In this document: in pieces, positions 10,138 through 17,815 of the stretch
How the letters are laid out: every line of letters begins with the position of its first letter
Numbering within the stretch: position 1 is the first letter of the stretch
Assembly (NCBI RefSeq): GCF_004116955.1
Contig: NZ_CP026362.1
Span: 4,222,363 to 4,286,362, forward strand
Length of the DNA stretch: 64,000 bases
Source: Bacillus vallismortis
GTDB taxonomy: Bacteria > Bacillota > Bacilli > Bacillales > Bacillaceae
Reading direction: 5' to 3'
Program-made: the position numbers and the translations under genes
Notes under the pieces: generated by a model
What the model saw: the letters and a program-made list of their open reading frames with translations, nothing else
Databases searched by the model: none
Told to the model about the DNA's origin: nothing

Positions 10138-11739
10138 ATGCGATTCTCAGGGAGATTCAAGGACTATAATTTGCAGAAATTTCAGAAAGACTTGATTGCA
10201 GGTATCGTAGTAGGTGTCGTGGCAATTCCTTTAGGGATGGCGTTTGCCATTGCCTCGGGAGTTCAGCCTGAATACGGGCTGTACACTGTTGTTGTGGCGG
10301 GGATTTGTATTTCTTTGTTTGGGGGATCCAAATATCAAATTGGCGGTCCTACAGGCGCCTTTGTCCCGATTCTATTTGGCATTGTGATGCAGTATGGCTT
10401 TGAGAACCTGTTGATCGCAGGGTTTATGGCGGGAGTGATGCTGGTGCTGTTCGGGCTGTTTAAGCTCGGAAAAATAATGAAATTCGTGCCGAAACCTGTT
10501 ATCGTCGGTTTTACAGCCGGGATTGCCGTGCTGATCTTTACAGAGCAAATCGCTAACTTTCTTGGTTTGAGTCATGTTGAGAAACATGAAAATTTTCATC
10601 ACAATATGTTTGAAATTGCACAGAACCTTGGCACCTTTAACGTGTATGCCATTTTGACAGCGGTGATTGGGCTCGTCATTTTGCTTGTATCCGCGAAAGT
10701 GATGCCGAAAGTGCCCGGCGCTTTATTGGCGCTTCTTATTTCGACATTGGTCGCGGTTGTCTTTTTCCCTGACCGCATGGCAACGATCGGATCAACGTAT
10801 GGAGAAATTCCCCGTCATTTGCCGGAATTTCAGTTTCCTGAGCTGACATTGGATAAAATGGTGATGCTGTTTCCGGCGGCGCTTGTCATCGCGCTTCTTG
10901 GCGGCCTTGAGTCGATTTTGTCCGCGATGGTCGCTGATAACATGAAGGGCTCAAAGCATGACAGCAATAAGGAGCTTGTCGGCCAGGGGATTGCGAATAT
11001 GGCTGCGCCGCTGTTCGGTGGAATCCCGGCTACGGGAGCGATCGCCAGAACGGCGACCAATATTAAAAACGGAGCGGTTTCGCCTGTTTCCGGCGTCGTT
11101 CACGGTGTAGTCGTTCTTCTTGTCCTGCTCGTATTCGCGCCTTATGCATCGCATGTGCCGCTTGCCAGTATGGCGCCGATCCTCATGGTCGTCGCATGGA
11201 ATATGAGTGAGCGCAAGGAGGTCGCGAATATGCTGAGACTGAAGACCGCTGATTCCTTTATTTTGGCGGCGACCTTTGCGCTAACGGTTCTGTTTGATTT
11301 AATCGTCGGTGTGGCAACCGGCTTGCTCCTCGCATTTGTGTTCTTCATCAGAAGAATGAGCGAAGCGACCCGCATCCACAATCAGGAATCGCATCCTGTT
11401 TTGGCGAATGCGGCAAAGAGAGAAGACCCGTCTGTCAGCATGTATACTATAGAAGGGCCGCTGTTTTTTGGGTCCATTGATTCGCTTGAATCTTCACTGC
11501 TGGAGCATGTGCAGAAAAAGCCGAAGACCCTTATTCTGCACATGAATAAGGTGCACTACATGGATACGTCGGCTGAAGCAGTGCTTGGGAACATTATGAA
11601 CCGAATTAAACGCCACAACGGAAAGCTGATGATTGTAGGATTGCAGTCGCAGCCGAAGGAGCTGCTGCATAAAACAGGCCTGTTTCACAAAATAGGAAAA
11701 CAGCATTTCTTTGATCATCATGATGAAATCACAGGTTAA
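10138..11739 (+). CDS. yvdB: SulP-family anion transporter with STAS domain
   Basis: 533 residues. A membrane domain of about 10-14 helices (about 20-400) opens with the SulP signature region DLIAGIVVGVVAIPLGMAFA; a cytoplasmic STAS domain (about 425-525) includes LILHMNKVHYMDTSAEAVL. SulP proteins carry sulfate or bicarbonate; being next to a carbonic anhydrase favours bicarbonate. The ribosome site AAGGGGG is in the short gap after yvdA. A G/C-rich terminator directly follows. Confidence 0.92.
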   Translation: MRFSGRFKDYNLQKFQKDLIAGIVVGVVAIPLGMAFAIASGVQPEYGLYTVVVAGICISLFGGSKYQIGGPTGAFVPILFGIVMQYGFENLLIAGFMAGVMLVLFGLFKLGKIMKFVPKPVIVGFTAGIAVLIFTEQIANFLGLSHVEKHENFHHNMFEIAQNLGTFNVYAILTAVIGLVILLVSAKVMPKVPGALLALLISTLVAVVFFPDRMATIGSTYGEIPRHLPEFQFPELTLDKMVMLFPAALVIALLGGLESILSAMVADNMKGSKHDSNKELVGQGIANMAAPLFGGIPATGAIARTATNIKNGAVSPVSGVVHGVVVLLVLLVFAPYASHVPLASMAPILMVVAWNMSERKEVANMLRLKTADSFILAATFALTVLFDLIVGVATGLLLAFVFFIRRMSEATRIHNQESHPVLANAAKREDPSVSMYTIEGPLFFGSIDSLESSLLEHVQKKPKTLILHMNKVHYMDTSAEAVLGNIMNRIKRHNGKLMIVGLQSQPKELLHKTGLFHKIGKQHFFDHHDEITG

Positions 11740-11767
11740 AAAAAGCGGCCATTGCGGCCGCTTTTTC
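11738..11767. terminator. Bidirectional terminator between yvdB and yvdC
   Basis: AAAAAGCGGCC-ATT-GCGGCCGCTTTTT-type hairpin, with A and T runs on both sides. Confidence 0.9.
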
Positions 11768-12086
11768 ATGCATGCTCAAAACGTTTGGTCAGTTTTTCTT
11801 GGTGGGTTTTGATGATCTCTTCTAAGGAGACATCGTACATATCAGCAAGGATGGCAATATTTCCAATGACATCTCCCATTTCCTCAATCAATTCTTGTTT
11901 TTGCTCAGCACGTGTCGACTCTTTCTCATCAGGCCGGTCTCTCCCGATTTCATATGCTCTGACAGCACGGGCCAGTTCACCGGCTTCCTCCATTAAAAAG
12001 CCGACTCGAATAAACGGTCCGTACTCTGTCCAGCCTCTTTTTTCGTAAAATTCCTTCATCCATTTCTCCGCATCAGCCAGCTGCAA
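11766..12086 (-). CDS. yvdC: MazG-like nucleotide pyrophosphohydrolase family protein
   Basis: 106 residues. Helical protein with MEEAGELARAVRAYE and ELIEEMGDVIGNIAILAD, the paired EExxE/ExxD metal-binding motifs of the MazG/dUTPase-like all-alpha NTP pyrophosphatases. TTG 12086 lies 8 bases after GCGGAG; ATGs at 12089 and 12092 and a GTG at 12095 are alternatives. It is divergent from yvdD. The preferred nucleotide is not known. Confidence 0.85.
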   Translation of the reverse strand: MQLADAEKWMKEFYEKRGWTEYGPFIRVGFLMEEAGELARAVRAYEIGRDRPDEKESTRAEQKQELIEEMGDVIGNIAILADMYDVSLEEIIKTHQEKLTKRFEHA

Positions 12087-12201
12087 CATCATCACTCCGC
12101 ATTCTTATGTATTTCATATTGATATTATCACATGAAGGTGGGACAATATATAGTGTGTTTTTGAATGTATGGCACGATATATAGATACGGAGATGAAAAA
12201 A

Positions 12202-12777
12202 ATGAAAACCATTTGTGTATTTGCGGGGTCAAACCCGGGGGGAAATGAAGCGTATAAACGAAAAGCGGAAGAGCTTGGCGCCTACATGGCTGAGCAGGGA
12301 ATCGGCCTTGTCTATGGGGGCTCCCGCGTAGGCTTGATGGGCGCGATTGCTGACGCAATAATGGAAAACGGCGGGACTGCGATCGGGGTCATGCCGAGCG
12401 GTTTGTTCAGCGGGGAGGTTGTCCATCAAAACCTGACTGAGCTGATTGAAGTAAACGGGATGCATGAACGGAAAGCCAAAATGAGCGAGCTGGCTGACGG
12501 TTTTATCGCCATGCCGGGCGGTTTCGGTACATATGAAGAATTGTTTGAAGTGCTTTGCTGGGCACAGATCGGCATCCACAAAAAGCCGATCGGACTGTAC
12601 AATGTCAACGGATATTTTGAACCGATGATGAAAATGATCAAATACAGCATTCAAGAAGGGTTTTCTAACGACTCGCACCTTAAGCTGATCCACAGCTCTT
12701 CACGGCCGGATGAGTTAATTGAGCAAATGCAGAATTACTCGTATCCGATTTTAGAGAAAAAGTGGACGGAAATCTAA
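12202..12777 (+). CDS. yvdD: LOG-family (lysine decarboxylase-like) phosphoribohydrolase
   Basis: 191 residues. Carries the LOG motif [12 protein letters not shown] (about 105-116) and an upstream GGSRVGLMG, the signature of cytokinin-activating nucleoside-5'-monophosphate phosphoribohydrolases, once misnamed lysine decarboxylases. I use ATG 12202 with ACGGAG 9 bases upstream; ATG 12193 is an in-frame alternative. In B. subtilis 168, as I recall it, the yvdE-M maltodextrin genes lie between this gene and clpP; here clpP is next. Confidence 0.9.
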   Translation: MKTICVFAGSNPGGNEAYKRKAEELGAYMAEQGIGLVYGGSRVGLMGAIADAIMENGGTAIGVMPSGLFSGEVVHQNLTELIEVNGMHERKAKMSELADGFIAMPGGFGTYEELFEVLCWAQIGIHKKPIGLYNVNGYFEPMMKMIKYSIQEGFSNDSHLKLIHSSSRPDELIEQMQNYSYPILEKKWTEI

Positions 12778-12784
12778 AAAGTAA

Positions 12785-12820
12785 TGAAAAAACCTGCAAG
12801 AGACATAGCTCTTGCAGGTT
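12785..12820 (-). terminator. clpP terminator
   Basis: AACCTGCAAGAG / CTCTTGCAGGTT, a perfect 12-bp stem, followed on the minus strand by TTTTTTC. On the plus strand there is no T run, so it mainly serves clpP. Confidence 0.9.
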
Positions 12821-12826
12821 ACAGTA

Positions 12827-13423
12827 TTACTTTTGCTCTTCTGTGTTGCGAGTCAGAATTTTATCAATCAAGCCGTATTCGAGCGCTTCTTCAGCAGACT
12901 TGAAGTTATCGCGGTCTGTGTCGCGTTCGATCACTTCAAGCGGCTGGCCAGTACGCTCAGCAAGAACTTTGTTTAATTTGTCGCGAAGCAAGAGAATGCG
13001 TTTCGCGGCAATTTCAATTTCTGTCGCCTGACCTTGCGCACCGCCAAGCGGCTGGTGAATCATGACTTCACTGTTTGGTAGCGCATAGCGTTTGCCTTTT
13101 TCTCCGGCAGCAAGCAGGAACGCGCCCATTGATGCAGCCATACCGATACAAATGGTAGATACCTTCGGCTTAATAAACTGCATGGTATCATAGATCGCCA
13201 TACCGGCTGTAATTGAGCCGCCCGGGCTGTTGATGTAAATAGAAATATCTTTTTCAGGGTCTTCCGCTTCTAAGAATAAAAGCTGTGACACGATGGAGTT
13301 CGCAACGTTGTCATCAATCGCAGATCCAAGCATGATGATACGATCCTTCAATAGACGAGAATAAATGTCATACGCTCTTTCCCCGCGGTTCGTTTGTTCA
13401 ATGACTGTAGGTATTAAATTCAT
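12827..13423 (-). CDS. clpP: ATP-dependent Clp protease proteolytic subunit
   Basis: 198 residues, standard length. Catalytic triad Ser98 (GMAASMGAF), His123 (MIHQPLGG) and Asp172 (RDTDRDNF). Forms the tetradecameric chamber used by ClpX, ClpC and ClpE for protein quality control and regulated proteolysis. GGAGGAG stands 5 bases before the ATG. Its promoter overlaps a CtsR operator, so it belongs to the class III heat-shock genes. Confidence 0.98.
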   Translation of the reverse strand: MNLIPTVIEQTNRGERAYDIYSRLLKDRIIMLGSAIDDNVANSIVSQLLFLEAEDPEKDISIYINSPGGSITAGMAIYDTMQFIKPKVSTICIGMAASMGAFLLAAGEKGKRYALPNSEVMIHQPLGGAQGQATEIEIAAKRILLLRDKLNKVLAERTGQPLEVIERDTDRDNFKSAEEALEYGLIDKILTRNTEEQK

Positions 13424-13462
13424 AATGCTCCTCCTTCACCTTTTAGGTAAGTATGTAGTTAC

Positions 13463-13492
13463 ATGATACATTTTTGGTCAATAAAGGTCAAA
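13463..13492 (-). promoter_or_regulatory. clpP sigma-A promoter overlapped by CtsR operator
   Basis: On the minus strand TTGACC (13486-13491) and TATCAT (13463-13468) are separated by 17 bases. On the plus strand the same bases read GGTCAATAAAGGTCAAA (13476-13492), the CtsR heptad direct repeat. Repressor and polymerase sites therefore coincide, the known arrangement for clpP in Bacillus. Confidence 0.88.
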
Positions 13493-13692
13493 CAAAAAGC
13501 TGGCTTGACACGCAAAGTCTTCTCTTTTTCCCATTTTCCCCAAAAATACAAGGGTTCAAACCATCGTATGCCAGATTGCCAAATAAGATGATGTGATAGA
13601 TGAAAAAACGGTCTGCTGAAATAGAGGGTTGTTATTTGGATGAACTTATCGTATAATGGGTTGTGCTGACGTTCTCATTACGCAGTCCATAT

Positions 13693-13768
13693 GCGCTCGT
13701 AGCTCAGTTGGATAGAGCGGTGGTTTCCGGTACCACGTCTGTCGGGGGTTCGAATCCCTCCGAGCGCG
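13693..13768 (+). tRNA. tRNA-Arg (anticodon CCG)
   Basis: 76 nt. Acceptor stem GCGCTCG / CGAGCGC with discriminator G, D arm GCTC-AGTTGGATA-GAGC, anticodon stem GTGGT / ACCAC around loop TTCCGGT (anticodon CCG, codon CGG), and T arm GGGGGTTCGAATCCCTC. CCA is not encoded. Matches the position of trnQ-Arg in B. subtilis. Confidence 0.97.
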
Positions 13769-13784
13769 TCCAATAGAACAGCAG

Positions 13785-13825
13785 AAAGACAAGGGTTTGG
13801 CATTTTGCCGCTCTTGTCTTTTTTG
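13785..13825 (+). terminator. Terminator after the tRNA gene
   Basis: AAAGACAAG ... CTTGTCTTT with a following T run; stem of about 9 bp with a loop of about 20 bases. Confidence 0.75.
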
Positions 13826-13920
13826 TTTGATGTTAAAATTTTTCTCTTCGATACATATATTTTCCTCCTGCTGGGCACGTTAGAGATGTGCGATATTGAC
13901 ATTTGCAAGGAGGATGAAAT

Positions 13921-14436
13921 ATGGGTATTTTAAGCGGAAATCCGCAAGAGGAACCGATGCATTATGGTGAGGTTTTCAGCTTGTGGAGTTATGTGATGGC
14001 AGGCAACAAAATGATCGGCAATTACCAGATGTTATTGCATCATGTCGGTGATGACGATTTGAAAAAGCTGCTTCGTGAGTCCATTGAGAAGTGCCAAGAT
14101 GAAGTGAAACAAGTCAGCAGCATCCTGAAGGAAAACGGGGTGGCGCTCCCGCCGGCTTCTCCTGAACCGCCGGCAGCGGATCTGAACGATATTCCGCCGG
14201 GCGCGCGGTTTCTCGATCCGGATGTGGCAGTCTCATCAGCAGCGCAAAATGCCGCAGGGCTAGTGACATGCAGCAAAATCATGGGAGAGTCAATTCGCGA
14301 GGATATTGCCATGATGTTTGGGCAGTTCCATATCTCTAAAGCGGCAACCGGCGCAAAATACTTAAGGCTGCTAAAAAACAAAGGCTGGCTCATCCCGCCG
14401 CCGCTTCATCTTCACAACCATCAAGACGAGGCTTAA
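13921..14436 (+). CDS. yvdQ: DUF3231-type protein
   Basis: 171 residues. Begins MGILSGNPQEEPMHYGEVFSLWSYV, the conserved opening of the Bacillus DUF3231 family; a predominantly helical, possibly four-helix-bundle protein with HHVGDDDLKKLL and ESIREDIAMMFGQFHISKA. CAAGGAGGATG stands just before the ATG. Some members are sporulation- or stress-linked, but this one has no defined function. The symbol is from position and similarity. Confidence 0.75.
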   Translation: MGILSGNPQEEPMHYGEVFSLWSYVMAGNKMIGNYQMLLHHVGDDDLKKLLRESIEKCQDEVKQVSSILKENGVALPPASPEPPAADLNDIPPGARFLDPDVAVSSAAQNAAGLVTCSKIMGESIREDIAMMFGQFHISKAATGAKYLRLLKNKGWLIPPPLHLHNHQDEA

Positions 14437-14443
14437 TGGCAAG

Positions 14444-14723
14444 GGCATATACAGTTGTATATGCCTCAGCGTGTCGACAAACCCTCGCATTCGTTGTCAG
14501 GCCTGCGCGTCGGTGCTCACGAATGACGAAAGGAACGGCGGCTAAATGCTTAAGCGTCCTGCCTAAACGCCGCCGTCATCATATCCTGTGAAAGTCTGCT
14601 CCGATGCTCGTCCTTCCTAGACTTCAAGGGTTTTCAATCACGCTGAAAAGATGACAAAATCCTAAAACGAAAACCGTTTTAGGATTTTGTCAACAATCTG
14701 GGGCATATACAGTTGTATATGCC
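14444..14723. repeat. Repeat-like intergenic element bounded by identical palindromes
   Basis: The block between yvdQ and yvdR opens and closes with the same perfect palindrome, GGCATATACA-GT-TGTATATGCC-type arms of 10 bp (14444-14465 and 14702-14723). Including one flanking base on each side, the two copies are identical over 24 bases. Inside are an 8-bp stem ACGGCGGC (14535-14542) / GCCGCCGT (14569-14576) and a perfect 18-bp hairpin (14652-14669 / 14675-14692, 5-base loop). No coding frame. It resembles the structured intergenic repeats reported in B. subtilis, but membership is not proven. Confidence 0.6.
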
Positions 14724-14729
14724 TTTATT
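14702..14729 (-). terminator. Possible terminator downstream of yvdR
   Basis: The second palindrome copy could fold as a 10-bp hairpin at the end of the yvdSR message. T-rich sequence lies on the plus-strand side, so on the minus strand it lacks a clear T run and the assignment is weak. Confidence 0.35.
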
Positions 14730-15050
14730 TTATGATGAAGACGTAAGACGCAGGCCGATGACACCGGCAAGGATAAGGCCCAGACAAATCAGCTGTGAAA
14801 GCTGAAAACGTTCCTTAAACCAGATAAAGCCGACTGCAGATACGCCAATGCTGCCAATGCCGGTCCAGACGGCATAAGCGACTCCAGCAGGCAGGATCTG
14901 CATCGCTTGTGAAAGGCAGTAAAAGGATAAGCCAAATCCAACAGTCATTACAATGATCGGCCACTTTTTTCTTGTTCCATCTATATATTTCATGGCGACG
15001 GCAGCTATAATTTCTTCTATGCCGGCAACGACTAATAAAAACCATGCCAT
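14730..15050 (-). CDS. yvdR: Small multidrug resistance (SMR) subunit
   Basis: 106 residues, four membrane helices. Conserved membrane Glu in VVAGIEEIIAAVAMKY (about residues 12-13) and the GVAYAVWTGIG motif of helix 3. Pairs with yvdS, whose stop overlaps this start, forming a two-gene EbrAB/YkkCD-like hetero-SMR exporter of cationic compounds. Controlled most likely by the neighbouring TetR regulator YvdT. Confidence 0.9.
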   Translation of the reverse strand: MAWFLLVVAGIEEIIAAVAMKYIDGTRKKWPIIVMTVGFGLSFYCLSQAMQILPAGVAYAVWTGIGSIGVSAVGFIWFKERFQLSQLICLGLILAGVIGLRLTSSS

Positions 15051-15394
15051 TACGAGTCACCTCCCGACTGTGTTTTGCTTTCTTTCGTGAAGAGCTTCAT
15101 TCCTAAAATACCAGCCAGCAATAAAGCTAAAAAGAACATTTGCGCTGCTGAGAAGGATTCGCCCAAAACAACGCCGGTGATATATGTTCCGACAGTTCCG
15201 ATTCCGACAAATACAGTGTACGCCGCAGCCATGGGGATTTTTCGATAAGAGCGGATCAACAGCATAAAGCTGATCGCGATCAAAATCAAAATCATGATCC
15301 AATCCAAAAGCGAATCGGCATGTTTGAGGGAAGAGGCCCAAACCACTTCTAAAAGTCCTGCAATCAAAACAAGCACCCAGTTCAAAATAAACAC
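15050..15394 (-). CDS. yvdS: Small multidrug resistance (SMR) subunit
   Basis: 114 residues, four membrane helices, with Glu in LIAGLLEVVWASSLKHAD (about residue 16) and the AAAYTVFVGIGTVGT helix-3 signature. First gene of the yvdSR pair, with stop and start sharing bases. A TGAATGA-ACG-TCAGTCA palindrome lies 12 bases upstream of its start and probably binds YvdT. Confidence 0.9.
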   Translation of the reverse strand: MFILNWVLVLIAGLLEVVWASSLKHADSLLDWIMILILIAISFMLLIRSYRKIPMAAAYTVFVGIGTVGTYITGVVLGESFSAAQMFFLALLLAGILGMKLFTKESKTQSGGDS

Positions 15395-15405
15395 CTCTCA
15401 TTTTA

Positions 15406-15422
15406 TGAATGAACGTCAGTCA
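15406..15422 (-). promoter_or_regulatory. Candidate YvdT operator at yvdS
   Basis: TGAATGA-ACG-TCAGTCA, an inverted repeat with 6 of 7 positions paired. The same pattern with the half-site variants swapped occurs upstream of yvdT at 16068-16084. Confidence 0.65.
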
Positions 15423-15464
15423 TTTTTATGCCAGTAAAAAATGAGCGGTATTACCAGTCATTTT

Positions 15465-16049
15465 TTACACTGTAGCTAAGCTCCGTTTTAAGAAAGTAAA
15501 GATTTCTTTTTTAGTCACTTCAATATTTTCATCTTGTTCAAATCCGATATAGAATCGTTCAGCTGTGTTCTCGACCAAGTTGATAATCGTTCTGGCCGTC
15601 CATTTTGCATTGATTCCTTCCGTTACCTCGCGGCTTTCCATCGCCTTATGGATGACTTTTTCGAGCCAGGAATAATAAGGCTGATAGATCGTCTCCCATT
15701 TTTCCATGGAGTGGTCGATCGCAAGCCCGGAGTAACAGAGAACGATAATATCCTTATGGCGTTCGGTAATGAGAAATGTCTCATCAATTAATATATCTAA
15801 AACGGTCCAAAAATCCTCGTCTCCATGCAGCCTTCCTTTGATTTGGTCCAGCGTATGGGTGAGAAGATTTTCTGCGATTGCCGGGATGAGGGCATTTTTA
15901 GATGAGAAATACAAATAGAACGTTCCTTGGGCAGTGCCGGCCTTTTTGACAATATCTGATATAGAGGCTTTGTCGAGACCTTTTTCAGAAATCACGTCAA
16001 TGGCAGCCTGCAGAATTTTTTCATATTTGCCCGATGTATGTTTTGGCAT
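15465..16049 (-). CDS. yvdT: TetR-family regulator YvdT
   Basis: 194 residues from ATG 16049, which has AGGGAGGG eight bases upstream; the longer frame adds 12 residues without a ribosome site. The N-terminal TetR helix-turn-helix spans about 10-57 (ISDIVKKAGTAQGTFYLYFSSKNAL); the ligand domain is diverse. Probably represses the yvdSR exporter and itself. Confidence 0.9.
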   Translation of the reverse strand: MPKHTSGKYEKILQAAIDVISEKGLDKASISDIVKKAGTAQGTFYLYFSSKNALIPAIAENLLTHTLDQIKGRLHGDEDFWTVLDILIDETFLITERHKDIIVLCYSGLAIDHSMEKWETIYQPYYSWLEKVIHKAMESREVTEGINAKWTARTIINLVENTAERFYIGFEQDENIEVTKKEIFTFLKRSLATV

Positions 16050-16067
16050 AAGGAATCCCTCCATTAC

Positions 16068-16084
16068 TGACTGACTTTCATTCA
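16068..16084 (-). promoter_or_regulatory. Candidate YvdT operator at its own gene
   Basis: TGACTGA-CTT-TCATTCA, 19 bases upstream of the yvdT ATG; mirrors the yvdS site (TGAATGA-N3-TCAGTCA). Position next to the ribosome site fits autorepression. Confidence 0.62.
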
Positions 16085-16113
16085 TTTTATAGCCGGTTTA
16101 TTTGTTTGTAAAG

Positions 16114-16148
16114 AATAAAGAAGCAAGAAAACCTCTTGCTTCTTTATT
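16114..16148 (-). terminator. Terminator of yveA
   Basis: AATAAAGAAGCAAGA-N5-TCTTGCTTCTTTATT, a 15-bp perfect stem overlapping the yveA stop codon. Confidence 0.8.
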
Positions 16149-17706
16149 GATCATAATCAATGGCGGCTTTCGGGAGCCCGGTATACTTTGCCCAGTAGTA
16201 AATCGCAATTGAGCCGATGGCGACCAAAATTAGGTCGACGGGATTGCTGATGATGCCTAAACCGTGTCCGAAAGAACCGATGTAGGAAAAGACCAGCATC
16301 ATGATATAAAACCCGATCAGCCACCAGGCAGATTTCAGCTGCTGGGCAAGACTGACATCTTCTTGAGGCGCATATTTGCTGAAAAAGAGATAAACCAAAA
16401 ACATGATGAGCTGTGAACCGAGCAGCCAAGAAACGGTCGTCCATCCTGACCAGTACACGATAAAGGCCGTGAAGATAAAGGAAAGCGGCCCGATAATGCT
16501 CATTCCTCTTAAATAAAACGGCCTGTTCAAGTCCTTCGCATTCACCCTGAGCGCTGCTGAGCAAATGGGTGCGATCGCATAGGAAAGGATGAGTGCGACA
16601 GAACAGACATTGACGAGCGCGTTCCACGAAGGGAAGGGGAGCGTCCAGAAAATCGACATGGCAAACGATAGCCAGAGTGAAGCGCGTGGTGTTCCGGTTT
16701 CTTTATTGACCTTTGAAAATATGCGAAATAATGTGCCGTTCCGCGCCCAGGCGTAAACAAGGCGAGACGTCGTATTCATAAAAATATTCCCGTTTCCACC
16801 CGGTGACAAAATAGCGTCTAAAATGACAAGCGTTGCAAGCCAGCCCAAACCGAGCATGACCGCAATATCTTTAAACGGCAATGAAAACTCCCGTCCGATT
16901 GCAGGCCAGCCGTTTTTAAGCGTTTCTGTCGGGATTGCGCCAATAAAAGTGACTTGCAAAACAGTATAAATGATGGTGGAAACGATGATGCAAACGATTA
17001 AAGCGATCGGGATGTTGCGTTTTGGATTTCGCACTTCGCCTGCAACAGCCACAATCGGGTGCAGGCCCAGGTACGCAAACATCACGCCCCCTGTCGATAT
17101 CGCAGCCTGAATACCTGTAAAACCAAACGGCGCAAATCCTTCAACAGATAAATTTTGTGCGTTAAAATGAAAGATCAACACGATAATGATCGTAATCGGG
17201 ACAATATATTTAAAAATCGATATGATGAAATTGGCCTTGGCGAAAGTTTTGACACTCCAATAATTCAGGAGAAAAAACAAGCATAGCAAGGCAAATTGCA
17301 AGAGCCAGCCTGCAATGGTCGGTGAATCAGAGCCTTCTTTGGTCAGGCCGGGAAACCAATAGGCCACGTATTGCCGGACTGCCGTGACTTCAATCGAAAT
17401 CAGGCTTGTATAAGCGACAATTGTGACAAATGAAATTAAATAACCGACAAGGTGACCATGTGAATAAACGGGGTATCGAATGATGCCTCCGGTACGGGGC
17501 AGAGCGGCTCCGAGTTCAGCGTACACGAGCCCGATTAACAGAATGATAGCTCCGCCGATGATCCAGGAAAAAGCGCCGGAGGGCCCCGCTTTTGAGGCGA
17601 CATTGCTGACAGCGAACAGCCACGCTGACCCAAAGATTGCCCCCATCCCAACCAAAATCAGATCAAACAGTGACATTGATTTTTGAAAATTTCCTTGTTT
17701 AGACAT
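16144..17706 (-). CDS. yveA: APC-superfamily amino acid (aspartate/glutamate-type) transporter
   Basis: 520 residues with about 12-14 membrane helices; the opening SLFDLILVGMGAIFGSAWLFA is the APC helix-1 motif. ATG 17706 lies 7 bases after AAAGGAGG. YveA of B. subtilis has been linked to L-aspartate uptake and, as I recall it, is cotranscribed with sacB-levB. Here the stretch between levB and yveA contains a strong terminator, so any cotranscription would be by read-through. Confidence 0.9.
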   Translation of the reverse strand: MSKQGNFQKSMSLFDLILVGMGAIFGSAWLFAVSNVASKAGPSGAFSWIIGGAIILLIGLVYAELGAALPRTGGIIRYPVYSHGHLVGYLISFVTIVAYTSLISIEVTAVRQYVAYWFPGLTKEGSDSPTIAGWLLQFALLCLFFLLNYWSVKTFAKANFIISIFKYIVPITIIIVLIFHFNAQNLSVEGFAPFGFTGIQAAISTGGVMFAYLGLHPIVAVAGEVRNPKRNIPIALIVCIIVSTIIYTVLQVTFIGAIPTETLKNGWPAIGREFSLPFKDIAVMLGLGWLATLVILDAILSPGGNGNIFMNTTSRLVYAWARNGTLFRIFSKVNKETGTPRASLWLSFAMSIFWTLPFPSWNALVNVCSVALILSYAIAPICSAALRVNAKDLNRPFYLRGMSIIGPLSFIFTAFIVYWSGWTTVSWLLGSQLIMFLVYLFFSKYAPQEDVSLAQQLKSAWWLIGFYIMMLVFSYIGSFGHGLGIISNPVDLILVAIGSIAIYYWAKYTGLPKAAIDYDQ

Positions 17707-17779
17707 CCGCTTCCTCCTTTGCAACCAGCCTTATATTCCTTACAATGCCCAATATGCAGGAGAGAATACCGCTCTCATC

Positions 17780-17815
17780 AAAAAACAGATGCAGCACGGG
17801 CTGCATCTGTTTTTT
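17780..17815 (-). terminator. Terminator after levB
   Basis: AAAAAACAGATGCAGC-ACG-GGCTGCATCTGTTTTTT; stem of at least 14 bp with U-rich tails in both directions, directly after the levB stop. Confidence 0.9.

Noticed and set aside
13678..13908. A 76-codon minus-strand frame across the tRNA-Arg gene
   Set aside because: It is the antisense translation of a tRNA (the familiar GGIRTPDRRGTGNHRSIQLSYERI-type false protein); no ribosome site.
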